DNA from: Tessaracoccus coleopterorum
Lineage (GTDB): Bacteria; Actinomycetota; Actinomycetes; Propionibacteriales; Propionibacteriaceae
Reading direction: 5' to 3'
Length of the DNA stretch: 64,000 bases
NCBI RefSeq assembly: GCF_011174705.1
Contig: NZ_JAANIJ010000001.1
Coordinates: 2,852,001 to 2,916,000, forward strand
In this document: positions 22,009-32,081 of the stretch, piece after piece
Layout of the letters: each line of letters begins with the position of its first letter
Position numbering within the stretch: the stretch's first letter is position 1
Position numbers and translations under genes: made by a program
Notes under the pieces: generated by a model
Told to the model about the DNA's origin: nothing
The model's input: only the letters and a program-made list of their open reading frames with translations
Database searches by the model: none

Positions 22009-22309
22009 GTTCACCTCCGGTCTTGCCGAGCAGGTGAGCACCCGCGCCCGGTGACTTCTACGGCGACGAAGCCCGCTTGCCCCTCGACCTGCAAGAGGCG
22101 TGTCAGCTCAGAAAAGGCAGGGTGTGGCGGAGCTTCCTGAGTGCGGGCTGTCGTGAATGGACGTTGCTGGTCGATGGACTGGATGGCACTGGGCCGGCGA
22201 CCGCGAGGACAGGTCAGCACGACGTAGTGGTGCACCTGACAGGTGACCAGCCCGGCGACACGACTCACGCGAGTTCTGGCCGGGGATCATCCCGTCAGCC
22301 GGAGCATTC
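22009..22309. other. Intergenic region between traA and the methyltransferase gene
   Basis: About 300 bp without a convincing gene separates the divergent relaxase and methyltransferase genes. By position it is a candidate for oriT and two promoters, but I cannot point to a specific nic site. Confidence 0.4.
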
Positions 22310-23390
22310 ATGCACGACACACCGACCGATCCCGCGAGTCCGCTGAGGATCGGTTCGCTCTTCTCGGGATACGGCGGCCTCGACCTCGCTGTCGAACATG
22401 TCTTCGGCGGAGAGACCGTCTGGTTCTCTGAGATCAATGAGCCCGTGGCCAGGGTCTTCGCCCACCACTGGCCCGACGCCCCGAATCTGGGCGACATCAC
22501 AAGGATCAGCTGGTCGCAGGTCGAGCCCGTTGACATTCTGATCGGCGGCTTCCCCTGCCAAGACGTGTCCACCGTCGGCAAGCGCGCCGGTCTCGCACCC
22601 GGAACCCGCTCAGGTCTATGGGCGCACATGGGCACAGCCATCGAAGTGCTGCAACCCCAATGGGTCGTCATCGAAAACGTCCGCGGTCTGCTCTCGTCCC
22701 CAGCCATCCGACCGATCACCGAAGGAGACGACAATGCCCCGCGCAACCCTGCGCAGCAACCCCGACGATACAGCCCTTCGCGCTCTGGAGCCCGACCCGT
22801 GGCATCTGGGAGACAGCGCAACTCGACCTCTACGAGCAGCCGGCGCCGTACTCGGCGATTTGGCCGACCTGCGGATGGATGCACGATGGGTCGGTCTACC
22901 TGCTTCCCTTGTCGGCGCTCCTCACCCCCGGTTCCGCATCTTCCTCCTGGCCCAGCGTCAAGACGCTGTTCCGAACCCCGCTCGCGTCGGACTCGCTTCG
23001 AGGTGGAGAGACCCTGGACAAGGTGAAGGCGAGACGGGGCACGATCGCACTCTCGCACCAGATCATCGACCTCGCGCTCCACGGACCGGATGGCTCGCTC
23101 AGCAGGCACAGCGACTCGGCGACGTTGTGGTCGCTGACCGAGGACATCTTCACCGCTGGGGACGCTATGCCCACGCCGTGGCTCGTTGGGAGCACATCAC
23201 CGGACGAGTCGCACCAGCGCCCGCACTCCTGAGGAACGAGAATGGCCCGCGTCCAGCACCGGAGTTCGTGGAGTGGCTCATGGGACTCCCTACCGCCTGG
23301 CTCTCCGATCCACGACATGGCCTTCCGCCGAACCAGCAACTGATGGCGCTTGGCAATGGGTCCTGCCTCTACAAGCGGCGATCGCACTGA
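22310..23390 (+). CDS. DNA (cytosine-5) methyltransferase (frameshifted)
   Basis: The C5-methyltransferase motifs occur in order. Motif I is RIGSLFSGYGGLDLAVEHVF, motif II/III is WFSEINEPVARVFAHHWPD, and motif IV is ILIGGFPCQDVSTVGKRAG with the catalytic Cys. Motif VI is VVIENVRGLLSS, motif VIII-like sequence is HPRFRIFLLAQR, and motif X is near QQLMALGNGSCL. About 360 residues after joining two frames (break near 22730) is a normal size. It has no restriction partner here, so it is likely an orphan that protects the element from recipient restriction, consistent with ArdC elsewhere in the element. Confidence 0.9.
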
Positions 23391-23635
23391 CTGCCGTGTC
23401 AGCGTTCTCGCCGCTTGGGTAGCGGAGGCTACGCGACCGCCGGCCGCGATCACTCCGCTGGGTGAGCGGCGGGGTGTCCCGATGCGGTGATCCTGCGTTC
23501 GTAGGTCGGCCAGGCAGCGAGCAGTAGGAGCCCGTTGGCGCTCGGCGTGCTGGGGTCCGCGGTGTGGGTGGTGATTGAGAGGTGTGGGGTAGCGCGCTTT
23601 GTTGCCTGTTTGGGAGTCGTTGACAGGGGTTGGGC

Positions 23636-24580
23636 CTATGACGCGTCCGCGTTATCCATCCTCGTGGGTAGCCGGTGTAGTCGTATGACGAGTGTCGCCG
23701 CCGTGGCGAAGGCGGCGAAGATGGTGATGTTTGTGAGGGCGTCGGTCCATGAGATCGCCTGCGTTGCCCGGAGTTGCGCGATGCTGGAGGTCATTGCGGC
23801 GATGGAGTAGGCGCCGACATTGTTGATGATGTGAGCCGCGATGCCTGCTTCGAGACCGCCGGTGAGGATCACGAGGGTCGAGGCGAGCAGCCCGAAAGCG
23901 AGTCTGTCTACGAACAGTGCGGCGTTCTGGACGCCATGGAGTGAGGCAAACACGAGTGACGATGCGGCGGCCCCGATCCAGGGTTGGCGGTGAGTCTGGT
24001 CATCGACTGTAGTAGGTAGCCGCGGAAGAGGTACTCTTCGGCTGCGGCCTGCCACGGGGTGACGATTGCCACGACGACAAGGAAGCTCCACCACTGCGGC
24101 TGCGGCGCGAACTGGAAGGGCTGGCTTTGGAGGTAGCCGACCAGCAAGCTCCCGCCAAGGATGAGGATGGTCGCTATCCCGAGACATATCCCGAGATAGC
24201 CGCGGCGCAGACGTTGTTCCACCGAGGAGAGTTGTCCAAGCGGGGCACGGTGGAGTCGGGTCATCAGGAGCCAGCAGCACAGGAGCAGCCCGGCGATGGC
24301 GATGCCGTTCGCCGCGAGTCCGGTGGGTATCTGGTAGCTGGCGGCATAACTCTGAAAGTCGGTGAAAGGCACGTCGGGTGCTGTCACGTAGTGGGAGACG
24401 GCGGTGATCGCCAGCGAGATCCATGGCGTGAGAGTGAAGTAGAACGCGAACGCGATGAGGATGCCGAGCAGCGCTGCGGGTCGTCCTGCTTGGCAGCTGA
24501 GCTGCTCAGCGTAGGTGACCGGCGGCGCGGGCGAGGTCTTGTCCGTCCTGCTGTCTGGGTCCGGCTGATTGCTGGATAAG
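23636..24580 (-). CDS. CPBP-family intramembrane metalloprotease (frameshifted)
   Basis: This multi-pass membrane protein of about 310 residues carries the three CPBP (Abi) motifs. They are the EExxxR type in AAAEEYLFRGYLLQS, FASLHGVQNAALFVD and HIINNVGAYSIAAM. Membrane helices include GILIAFAFYFTLTPWISL and ICLGIATILILGGSLLVGYL. Indels near 24380 and 23990 divide it into three frames. The start is uncertain: the frame with the N-terminal helix lacks an obvious initiation codon, and the ATG at 24580-24582 needs another indel. CPBP proteins process prenylated or membrane substrates, and some give phage resistance or bacteriocin immunity. The substrate here is unknown. Confidence 0.78.
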
Positions 24581-24658
24581 CCATGTGCAGTGCTCTCTGT
24601 GTGCTCCCGTGAGCCCCGGCTGAGCGCTGTCCATGCCGAGGCCCTTCATTGGCGGAAC

Positions 24659-25359
24659 CTAGGCGGGACCAGGGGTGTGTGCTTCTGGGTCTGTTCGGGG
24701 GCTGACGCGTACTGCAATGGCGGCCGGGAGGCCGAGGTCGATCGTAGTGTCGTCGACGGTGACCCGGACGGCCGCAGCCGCGGGGCTGACGTCGGTGACG
24801 GTAAGTCTGGTACCGACCGAGATTCCGTGTCCGGTGAGGTAGCGGAGGATGTCGGGCGAGCGATCCGAGACGCGCAGCACTTGCACGGAGGTGCCGGGTT
24901 CGGCCTCGTTGAGAGCTTGGCTGTGATCGGGCGGGATCCGTCCGTCAGGGTCGGGGATCGGGGCTCCGTGGGGGTCGTGGGTGGGGTGCCCGAGTGCGGC
25001 GTCCATGCGGTCCAGTACGAGGTCGGAAACGGCGTGCTCCAGGTGGTTCGCCTCGTCGTGGACCTGGTCCCAGGACAGCTCTAGATGCTCGACGAGATAG
25101 GTCTCCACGATTCGGTGTCGTCGAACGATGTCTATCGCGATTGCGCGCCCGTCGTCGGTCAACTCGATTGGGCCGTAAGGCTCGTAGGAGATGAGTCCGT
25201 CGCGGGCGAGTCGTTTTAGGTTGGCCGAGACGGTCGAGGGAGTCACGCCGAGTTGGGCGGCTAGGTCTGTTGTAGAGGGCTCCCGCCAGGCCATTCGTGG
25301 GCTTTCCAGATCAGCGTTACATAGTCCTCGACCATGCGGGTGGCAGGAGAGCGCTTCAT
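24659..25359 (-). CDS. DtxR/MntR-family metal-dependent repressor (one frameshift)
   Basis: The N-terminus MKRSPATRMVEDYVTLIWK starts at ATG 25359. After one indel near 25295 it continues with the winged helix STTDLAAQLGVTPSTVSANL and KRLARDGLISYEPYGPIELT, then the metal/dimerisation domain RRHRIVETYLVEHLELSWDQ (His and Glu ligands) and a C-terminal FeoA/SH3-like domain GISVGTRLTVTDVSP. About 233 residues is typical. It sits nine bases downstream of the CaCA exchanger gene on the same strand, so it probably regulates that operon in response to Mn or Fe. Confidence 0.88.
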
Positions 25360-25368
25360 CGGGTCATC

Positions 25369-26619
25369 CTAGGCGTGGGTGTCCATAACGGTCTTCGGCT
25401 CGTCTTGATCGACTGCGGGCTGCTCGTGGAAGGGCGCGACGAGTGTGGGGAGGATGCTGTGTCGATGAGCGACGAGGAAGCCGATGGTGAGGGCGAGGTG
25501 GATGGCGCTCAGCACGTACCGTCCGGTGGTGTCAGTGATGAGGAACTGGACGCCGAAGAGCGCGGCGAGCCCGATCGCGGACCACCAGTGGAACCGCAGC
25601 GCGAGGATGATTGCCACCCCGAGCAGCGTCTGGGTGGCCGTCAAGGTGAACTCCTCGACTTGGCGGCTGTCTAGAGCCAGCGAACTGGGTCCACCGCCCA
25701 GGAAGTGCGCCACGGGCAGTGAGCCGACCAGCAGGCTCCACTGGTTGACCTTGGATGCGATCAGCGTGCCGATGGCAGCCACACCTTTGCCGCGGGCGGC
25801 GAACATCACCGCGATGATGAACTCCGGGCCTCCGAGGCTAGCGGGGCGAGCCACTGAACCAGAAAGTAGCTGTCGATGCCGAGCGCCGAGCCTGAGGCGA
25901 CTAGTGCATCGGCGAACGGTTCGGCTGAGATCAGGATCACCGCCCCGGAGACGAGGAACATCGCCACGACGAGAATGCGCCTCGGTCGGGCGTCAAGCCC
26001 GGCAATCAGCGCTGCCGCGCCTACGAACTCCTCCTGGTCAGCGTCGTAGGTCTGCGCGGCTCGCCATAGATGGAGGCCGAACACGACGATGAGACCGACC
26101 CCGAACCACAGCGGGATGCTCCCGATGAGCGGGATCACGAACGCGACGAGCCCGAGGATAGCGAGGAAGCCGACGTCTCGTCGGCTGGCAACAGGCAGCT
26201 CCAGCGCATTGGGGTGGGTGCATCGTCCCGGCGTGCCTGGCGGCGCGCGACGACGAGTGCGACGACCACGACGAGGGCCAGCCGAAGCCGAGTAGCAGCC
26301 GGTTCGAGCCGGTCATGTTCGCGGCCGCGAAGTGGAGGTAGGACGGATCGGAACCGGAGCGGTAGGCGTAGTACAGGTCTACGGCATACTCCGGGAGAAC
26401 TGCGATCAGTGCCAGCAAGGCAATGGCGAGGGCGCCCGAGATGTCCTTCTGGGCGGCTTCGGCGGCCCAGGCGAGAAGGAACGCTGCTGCCACCACAGCC
26501 GCGCCGAAGACGACTACCTCAGCCACTGCTGAGAACTCAACTCCCAACACACGGATGGCGACGGCTGGGCCTGCAACGAGTAGACACAGCAGGACGCGGC
26601 GGATCAGGGCAGCAGGCAT
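25369..26619 (-). CDS. CaCA-superfamily cation antiporter (Na/Ca exchanger fold), frameshifted
   Basis: This membrane protein of about 415 residues with ten or more helices has two inverted alpha-repeats: LLALIAVLPEYAVDLYYAYR with NMTGSNRLLLGFGWP, and (after an indel) PEFIIAVMFAARGKG with GTLIASKVNQWSLLVGSLP. The N-terminus is MPAALIRRVLLCLLVAGPAV at 26619. Frameshifts near 26290 and 25830 divide it. Such exchangers export Ca or other divalent cations against H+ or Na+. Pairing with a DtxR-type regulator suggests a transition metal such as Mn, but that is inference. Confidence 0.82.
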
Positions 26620-26961
26620 TGGGCACTCCAGGTCAAGGCCGTGGCCGAAGGTCTCGTTCGCCTCGCAAAATGAGGTGCTACGCCGGGCGGATCAAGATGA
26701 CCGCCAGCATGTCGACGCACCGCGTCCGAACCGAGGGCCTGGACGGAACTACTCCCTTCGAGTTCCACCCTCTCCGACGGCTCCCTGGTGTGTCTATGCA
26801 CAACTTGGTGTTGGAGGAGTCACACAACTCTCCCGTCTTGTTCCGTGGCGTTTGTGCAAGCCAGACGCCGGTTTCGTCTTCATCCAGACCCCGCGTTCCA
26901 CATTCCGTCCCGGCCTCGATGAGCTGGCCGATGATTTGGCTCGGGTCGTCATGATTGGTGG
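26620..26961. other. Intergenic region upstream of the antiporter
   Basis: This holds the divergent promoters of the antiporter operon and the zinc-ribbon gene. A CCTC/GAGG hairpin with an AT-rich loop lies near 26670. I looked for a Mn (yybP-ykoY) riboswitch and did not find its conserved core. Confidence 0.4.
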
Positions 26962-27029
26962 CATGACCTATCCGAACCACCCGCGTCCATACGATCCCTA
27001 TCCGGGCAGGAACCCCGCGGGCGGCGATT

Positions 27030-27268
27030 GTGTGCCCGAAGTGTCACGGCGCGATGCGAACTTATGAGCGCAACGGAATCCAGCTGGAGCAGTGCGGAAG
27101 TTGTCGAGGGCTCTTCCTCGACTTCGGTGAACTTGAGCACCTCACGCAGATGGAGGGCCGGTTCGTCAGCCAGGCACCGCCACCGCCCGGCTATGGCCCC
27201 GCTTGGGCAAGCACGGTGATCGTCGGTATCGCAAAGGCGGCCTGGCGGGGTTGTTCTTTTCCAGCTAG
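27030..27268 (+). CDS. TFIIB-type zinc-ribbon protein (one frameshift)
   Basis: A single zinc ribbon of the zf-TFIIB family is seen: MCPKCHGAMRTYERNGIQLE, then QCGSCRGLFLDFGELEHL, with four Cys in two CxxC knuckles. After a missing G near 27205 the C-terminus reads WGKHGDRRYRKGGLAGLFF and ends at 27268, the usual basic tail of this family. I use GTG 27030. A Pro/Tyr/Gly-rich segment from ATG 26962 (MTYPNHPRPYDPYPGRNP) would fit as an N-terminal extension if one more indel is assumed. The function of the family is not established. Confidence 0.75.
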
Positions 27269-27477
27269 TCTCGCGGACCTGCGTTCATCGACTGGTGGCG
27301 ACGCGGGCGGTGCTCGCCAACCACGAGGACAGCCTCGGTCGCGGGCCGTCCGGCCCGCTCGCCGTTGTGGCTTGTGCGGATGCACCCGGGCGTCGGAGTG
27401 AGGCGGGTCGCTGACGCTGACTCGGATGTCGGCGTCGCACGGTGAACCGCCGGCACCTGTGGTTTCTGCTGGGGCTG

Positions 27478-28396
27478 TCAACTGTCCTGCATCCGGCGGC
27501 ACGCCTGTAGCAGTGCGCGGGTCGTGGCTGGGGACTCGCCGGAGCGGAGAGAGCGAGCGGCCGCGATCAGGGTCGCGGCGCGAGCCGGTGGGTCGAGGTC
27601 GGTCCAGGGGTCGCCGGCTGGCGGCACGGCGGGACCGCCAGCGGCTCGATAGGCATTGAGGAGGATCGTCCAGGGCTCGTCAGGGAGCAACCCTGCCGCC
27701 CAGAACGCGGCTGGGCGCGCAAGGTCCCAGGCCGGGTCGCCGACGCCCGTGTCGTCGGGGTCGAGCAGGTACCAGTCGCCCGCCGGCGAGGGGCGGCCCA
27801 GTTGACCCAGGTGGAGGTCGCCGTGGATCATCGCGGTGCGTTGTGGCCGGCGTAGCCGGCTGGCAAGGTTCTCGCCGAGTTCGACCAGCCAGATCAGGTC
27901 GTCGTAGGGACGGCGGCGCAGATAGTCAATCGCCCGGCCAAGCCGGGCAAGCACGCCCGCCTGCGGGAATGACGACCCAGCGGGACGGGTGCGATGCAGC
28001 TCAGCAAGCAGGGTTCCCAACTGCGTCCACGGTGGCCGGTGGTCGGGAGCCAGCACGGCTACTCGTGGCCAGATCGTGGTGAGTTGTCCGTCGGGCGCGA
28101 GTATCGGAATGCCGTGCAGTGGCTGAACCCAGAAGCGGCTTGCTCCGGGTTGGGTGATGACCTGCAGCCGGCGTCGTAGGAGTGCTGTATCGGCCCCAAA
28201 GGGGTGTATCTTCACGACAACTCCGGCGCAGGCGTAGAGCCGTGCGCGCGCCCGATCGGGCTGCGGTCGGCGCTGGCCCTGGTGGGCCAACTCAGAGACG
28301 ACAGTGTGCGAGGCCGCTTCACCGCCATGGTCACTCGCCACTGTTCGCACGAAGTCGGCTATCCCTCTCGGGATCACTGCCTGGATCTCGCTCACC
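27478..28396 (-). CDS. Aminoglycoside phosphotransferase (APH)-family kinase-like protein
   Basis: This intact frame of about 306 residues has the APH/choline-kinase catalytic loop TAMIHGDLHLGQLGRP (HGDxxxxQ) and the metal-binding Asp in YLLDPDDTGVGDPAWDLARP. Upstream is VVVKIHPFGADTALLRRRLQ, with the ATP-binding Lys. The GTG start at 28396 overlaps the stop of the small membrane gene (GTGA), which fixes it. The real substrate is unknown; many family members are not drug-resistance enzymes. The frame extends upstream of 28396, but that part overlaps the membrane gene. Confidence 0.8.
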
Positions 28397-28594
28397 TGGA
28401 GTGAACTGCCGAGATCGTTGAATGTGCCGGCGTCGGTACCGGACGGGTCAACTGGAGTCCGAGGTAGACCCACAGAGCGATGAATGCGACCCCGATGAGG
28501 AGCATCACGATCGTCCTGGTCCTCAGCCTGATGGGGCTCGCGGCGCCGCTCGGGCGTCACCAGCGCTTGGGTGAGTCGATTGATCCTTGCTCAT
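28393..28594 (-). CDS. Small single-span membrane protein (one frameshift)
   Basis: ATG 28594 follows CAGGAG at good spacing and opens MSKDQSTHPSAGDARAA. After one indel near 28535 the reading gives RTRTIVMLLIGVAFIALW and VYLGLQLTRPV, one clear membrane helix, ending in a TGA that overlaps the kinase-like gene. At about 66 residues I do not recognise the family. Coupling suggests the two proteins work together at the membrane. Confidence 0.6.
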
Positions 28595-28827
28595 GTCAGT
28601 CTCCTGATGACTGCGTAGCGATGGTGACGGCTCCCGCGATTTGCAGCGGACGGTGAACTGCGGAGCGGGCCGAAGGACACCATCGAGTCCGTCGTGTGCG
28701 AACCTGGGTTGCCCGCTGAGTTCGCCATCGGGATGGCTCGTTCGTCACGCCCACGGCGTCGGAGGCATGAACCGCGTGCGGAAGCGGTGCCGCGATCCGG
28801 CTGGGCGCGGCGAACGAAGAGGGCTAG

Positions 28828-29307
28828 TCAGCAGAACGAAACTGGTGGCCCGCGACGTTGCGATGGCTGATAGTGCTCGAAAGAGTGGAAAGGCCGCGGG
28901 GTGGCGGCCGCAAGTACAGGCTTGGCCACGACTGGCCTGGTGAATGACGGCGTCGGGAACCTTCGGTGCAGCCAGTCGCGCGCCGACCGCAGGGTGCGGC
29001 GTACCCATAGTCCTGCGCCCAGCGCCAGCAGCACGCCGACGATGCCGGCGGCCAGGGTTGAGGTCGAGACCAGCACCCACAGCCGTACCGTGGTGTCGAA
29101 GTTGCTGCCGGGGAGATAGCTGTGTTCGGGGCAGCTTCGAGCCTGTGCGAACAGGTCCAGGTGGACGCCCACGGAGGCGAGTAGCGGAAGCTGCGGGGAA
29201 CAGGTCTTGTCGCTCACGTCCAGACTGCCGGCCGCGCTAGCCAGGCCGATCCCGCCCAGCACCGTCATCAGCGCAGCGCTCCAGAGGCTGTGGTGACGGT
29301 TCCTCAT
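28828..29307 (-). CDS. Unrecognised small membrane protein, copy A of a paralogous pair
   Basis: This intact protein of about 159 residues (MRNRHHSLWSAALMTVLGGI) has an N-terminal hydrophobic segment and an extracytoplasmic loop with Cys36 and Cys59: TCSPQLPLLASVGVHLDLF, then SCPEHSYLPGSNF. A second membrane helix follows (STLAAGIVGVLLALGAGLWV), then a cytoplasmic amphipathic tail containing ARDWLHRRF. A gap-free paralogue with the same Cys positions lies at 35652-36176 on the other strand. I do not recognise the family. It sits beside the multicopper oxidase gene, so it may be an envelope partner of the metal or disulfide machinery. Confidence 0.75.
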   Translation of the reverse strand: MRNRHHSLWSAALMTVLGGIGLASAAGSLDVSDKTCSPQLPLLASVGVHLDLFAQARSCPEHSYLPGSNFDTTVRLWVLVSTSTLAAGIVGVLLALGAGLWVRRTLRSARDWLHRRFPTPSFTRPVVAKPVLAAATPRPFHSFEHYQPSQRRGPPVSFC

Positions 29308-29378
29308 CAGCGCTCCTCGTCCGGACACGCCCAGTGTAGTTGGGCGACACGGCCTGGCGGAGGCAATCGGCGAGCGGG

Positions 29379-30889
29379 TCAGCGGCCCTTGTAGCGCATG
29401 GTGAGCATCATGCCGGCTTTGGTGTGGTACTCGTTTTGGCAGTGGAGTGCCCATGTTCCCGGGTTGGTGGCATCCAGGTGCACGGCGGTGGTGCTGGATG
29501 GGGGAACCAGGAGGGTGTCTTTCCTCAGTCCGTTGTCCAGCGCGAAGGTGTGGCCATGCAGGTGCACCGGGTGTGCGCGTGTGGTGGTGTTGACGACCTC
29601 GAGCAGGAGGCGGTCGTTGTCGACCACTTCAAGGGGTTGATTCTGGCCGAAGGGCGCACCGTTGATGACCCACCGGTAGGGGTTGGCCTGCCCGCCCAGC
29701 TCGATGGTCGCGCGCGCATCGATCGGCCGGGTCGGGAGCAACGACGACTCCTCCGGGTACAGGTCGAGCCCTGAGTGAGTTGGCCTGTGAACTCGGCCAG
29801 CTGGACCGGTGGTTCCGGTGGGCTCCCGGACCCGGTGCGTACCAGCGCGAGGCCGTGGCCGGGCTTGTTCCATGGCTTGGCCACGAGAGGGAAGACGCCG
29901 TCACCGAGGGTGACCAGGAGGTCGTATCGTTCGCCCATGCCGAGATAGAGCGCGGAGGTGGTGTGCGGCTTGACCGGGTGGCCGTCGGTGTGGGTGACGG
30001 TCAGGCGATGTCCGCCGAGGGCGAGGGCGAAGATCGTGTCCGAGGCGGCGTTGATCACGCGGAGCCGGACACGGTCGCCGGGGCGGCCCTGGTGGGTTAC
30101 GGGCGCTGTCGGTACTGCTCCATTGATCAGGTAGAGCGGATAGGGGATGTCGCCAGCGTCGCCGAAGAACGGCTCGTTGCGGGAGGACAGCTGAACGGCC
30201 TGGGTGCCGGTGGTCGAGGGCGGCGGGCGTTCAGGCGCCGGAACATGTCCTCGGGGTTTGACCGTCGACGACCAGCCAGTCATCCAGGACTACGGTCCAT
30301 TCGGCGTCGTAACGGCCCGGCTCTGCGGGATCATCGACGATCAGTGGCCCGTAGAGGCCGCGGTCCAGTTGGACTCCGACGTGCGAGTGGAAGAAGTAAG
30401 TGCCGGGCTGGGGTGCGGTGAACTCGTAGAGATGCTGTTGCCCTGGCTGGATCGGGTTCTGCGTGAGTCCCGGGACGCCATCGACGTCGTTCGGAATGGG
30501 CATTCCGTGCCAGTGGATCGTGGTGGGGCTGGGGAGTTGGTTGTCCAGGTTGAGGCGCAGCAGATCGCCCGGGTTGGCTCGAAGGTCGATCCGGGAAGGG
30601 TGTCGTTGTAGGCCCAGGCCTCGGCCAGCGTGCCGCCGAGGTCGATGATCGAAGGCGCTGCCCGCAGCGTCTTCTGGACGATGGGTTGATCGGTGAGCGA
30701 TCCACGTGGCCACCGCGAGCCACCGGGAATCGCAGGGTCGCTCGCCGCGGGTACGCATCCGGTGAGAAGCCAGCTACCGGCGAGTGCGAATCCACCGCCC
30801 AGCAGTGCTCGACGTGAGGTTCCGGTGTCGCGGGGTGGTTGGATGCCGGCACTGGTGGTCGGAGAAGTCCGAGCTTGGGAGATGGCCAC
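29379..30889 (-). CDS. Multicopper oxidase, Tat/lipoprotein exported (frameshifted)
   Basis: The N-terminus MAISQARTSPTTSAGIQPPR leads into a twin-Arg and lipobox signal (TSRRALLGGGFALAG, then LLTGC), so export and lipid anchoring are likely. Copper motifs are HWHG in PTTIHWHGMPIPNDVDG, HSH in TYFFHSHVGVQLDRGLYGPL, HPVHLHGHTFALDNG and, at the end, WALHCQNEYHTKAGMML. The last normally reads HCHxxxH; here the second type-3 His is Gln. About 503 residues matches three-domain oxidases such as CopA/CueO relatives, which oxidise Cu(I) or Fe(II). Indels near 30560, 30235 and 29775 divide it. It follows the M23 peptidase gene by three bases. Confidence 0.88.
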
Positions 30890-30892
30890 CGC

Positions 30893-31628
30893 TCAGTCCT
30901 TCACGAGGTAGGGCACAGGGTCGGCACCCTTGCCGTTCTCGTAGAGGGCTAGGTGGAGGTGGCAGGCGGTGGACAGCCCGGTGGTTCCGACGTAGCCGAT
31001 CACGTCGCCCTTGGTGACACTCTGGCCTGCGCTGACGGCGTACTTGCTCATGTGGAGGTAGGAGGTCTCGACGTTCTTGCCCTTGATACGACCGTGGTCG
31101 ATCCGGACGTTGTTGCCGGCGCTGCGGCTGAAGTTGGCCCTGGTCACGGTTCCGGACTGAGTGGCGTAGATGGGGTTCCCGCACGCGCCTCCGATATCCG
31201 CGCCGTTGTGCAGGCGCATGGAGCCGAGGATGGGTGCTTGCGCATCCCGAATCCCGAGGCCACGCCACCCTTGGTGGGCCAGGTGAACCTGCTGAGGTCC
31301 TTCAACCGGGTGAGTTCTGCCTCGATGTCGGAGGCGACTTTGCGCTCGCGTTTCTCGTGTTTGGCGAGGAGAGACTGGAACCGCACCTGGTCGACCTGAG
31401 CGGCGGTTGCCTGGAGTTGTTTGCTGCGGTTCTCCAGCAGGTCCTCGAAGGTGGGCGCCCGCTCAGCGGCGACGGCTGCCGCCGAGGCGGGGGCAACGGC
31501 GCATCAGCGGCATGAGCCGTGTGTCCCTGGTCCAGCGACCCGCTGGCGCCGATGAGGACGGCAGCTGCCAGAGCGATAATCCTTGCCGTTCCCGGCAATC
31601 GCTTCGCGCGAACCTCGCTGGCAGCCAC
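30893..31628 (-). CDS. M23-family metallopeptidase, secreted (frameshifted)
   Basis: An N-terminal signal segment (TARIIALAAAVLIGASGSLD) is followed by a short coiled coil (FQSLLAKHEKRERKVASDIE) and the LytM domain. Zinc ligands are HxxxD in RLHNGADIGGACGNPIYA and HxH in STACHLHLALYENGKGAD, with HGRIKGKNVETSYLHMSKYA between. Indels near 31460 and 31235 split it. It would cut peptidoglycan cross-links or regulate amidases outside the cell. As part of the MCO operon in a mobile element, it might open the wall for envelope assembly or DNA transfer (inference). Confidence 0.87.
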
Positions 31629-31689
31629 CCCGTCCCCTCTCGACGGCGGTAAGACTAGCCTAAGAGTTTCTCAGATTCCATTCAGGGTT

Positions 31690-31980
31690 CTAGTCGTGAC
31701 TGGCATGGTTCAGGATCTGTTCGACCATCGCTCGAACGTGGTCGTCCTGCAGGCGATAGAGGACGTTGCGTCCCTGCCGGTCGCCGGCGGCGAGGTTCAG
31801 GTGGCGCAGGATGCGCAGGTGGTTGGAGACCGAGGCTTGCGACATCGCCAGTTCTGTGACGAGCTCACTGACGGTGGCCGGGGAGTCCAACAGGCGAGCG
31901 AGGATCAGGACGCGCGCCGGCGTCGCCAGGCCGCCCATCACCTCCGCGATGCGCTCGGCTTCGCTGGCATTCAACCTCAT
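31690..31980 (-). CDS. ArsR/SmtB-family metal sensor with alpha5-type site
   Basis: This intact 96-residue winged-helix repressor reads MRLNASEAERIAEVMGGLAT, then the recognition helix AMSQASVSNHLRILRHLNLA. The C-terminal helix carries D79-x-H81-x10-H92-x2-H95, the exact ligand pattern of alpha5 (SmtB/CzrA/NmtR) Zn, Co or Ni sensors. No alpha3 CxC is present, so an As/Cd/Pb sensor of the ArsR/CadC type is unlikely. It is divergent from the P1B-4 ATPase gene, whose start overlaps a palindrome at 32062-32081. Derepression of the exporter by Zn, Co or Ni is predicted. Confidence 0.9.
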   Translation of the reverse strand: MRLNASEAERIAEVMGGLATPARVLILARLLDSPATVSELVTELAMSQASVSNHLRILRHLNLAAGDRQGRNVLYRLQDDHVRAMVEQILNHASHD

Positions 31981-32061
31981 GAACCACCACCCCTCTTCCG
32001 GAACGCGGCCTGGATTGATCCAACCAGATTCCGAGCGATCTGTGGCAATGCATCATTACAT

Positions 32062-32081
32062 CATGATATGTTTAGATCATG
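32062..32081. promoter_or_regulatory. Palindromic operator candidate for the ArsR sensor
   Basis: CATGAT-N8-ATCATG is a perfect 6-bp inverted repeat that overlaps the ATG of the ATPase gene at 32079. It lies in an AT-rich island within GC-rich DNA, as SmtB-family operators often do. A partly overlapping ACATCATGATATGT lies at 32058-32071. Confidence 0.6.

Noticed and set aside
26620-27029. Possible Mn (yybP-ykoY) riboswitch upstream of the CaCA exchanger
   Set aside because: The conserved core sequences and stem pattern could not be found; only a small unrelated hairpin is present.
27478-28396. Aminoglycoside-resistance gene
   Set aside because: Only general APH-fold motifs are visible; nothing ties it to a known resistance subclass, so it is left as kinase-like.
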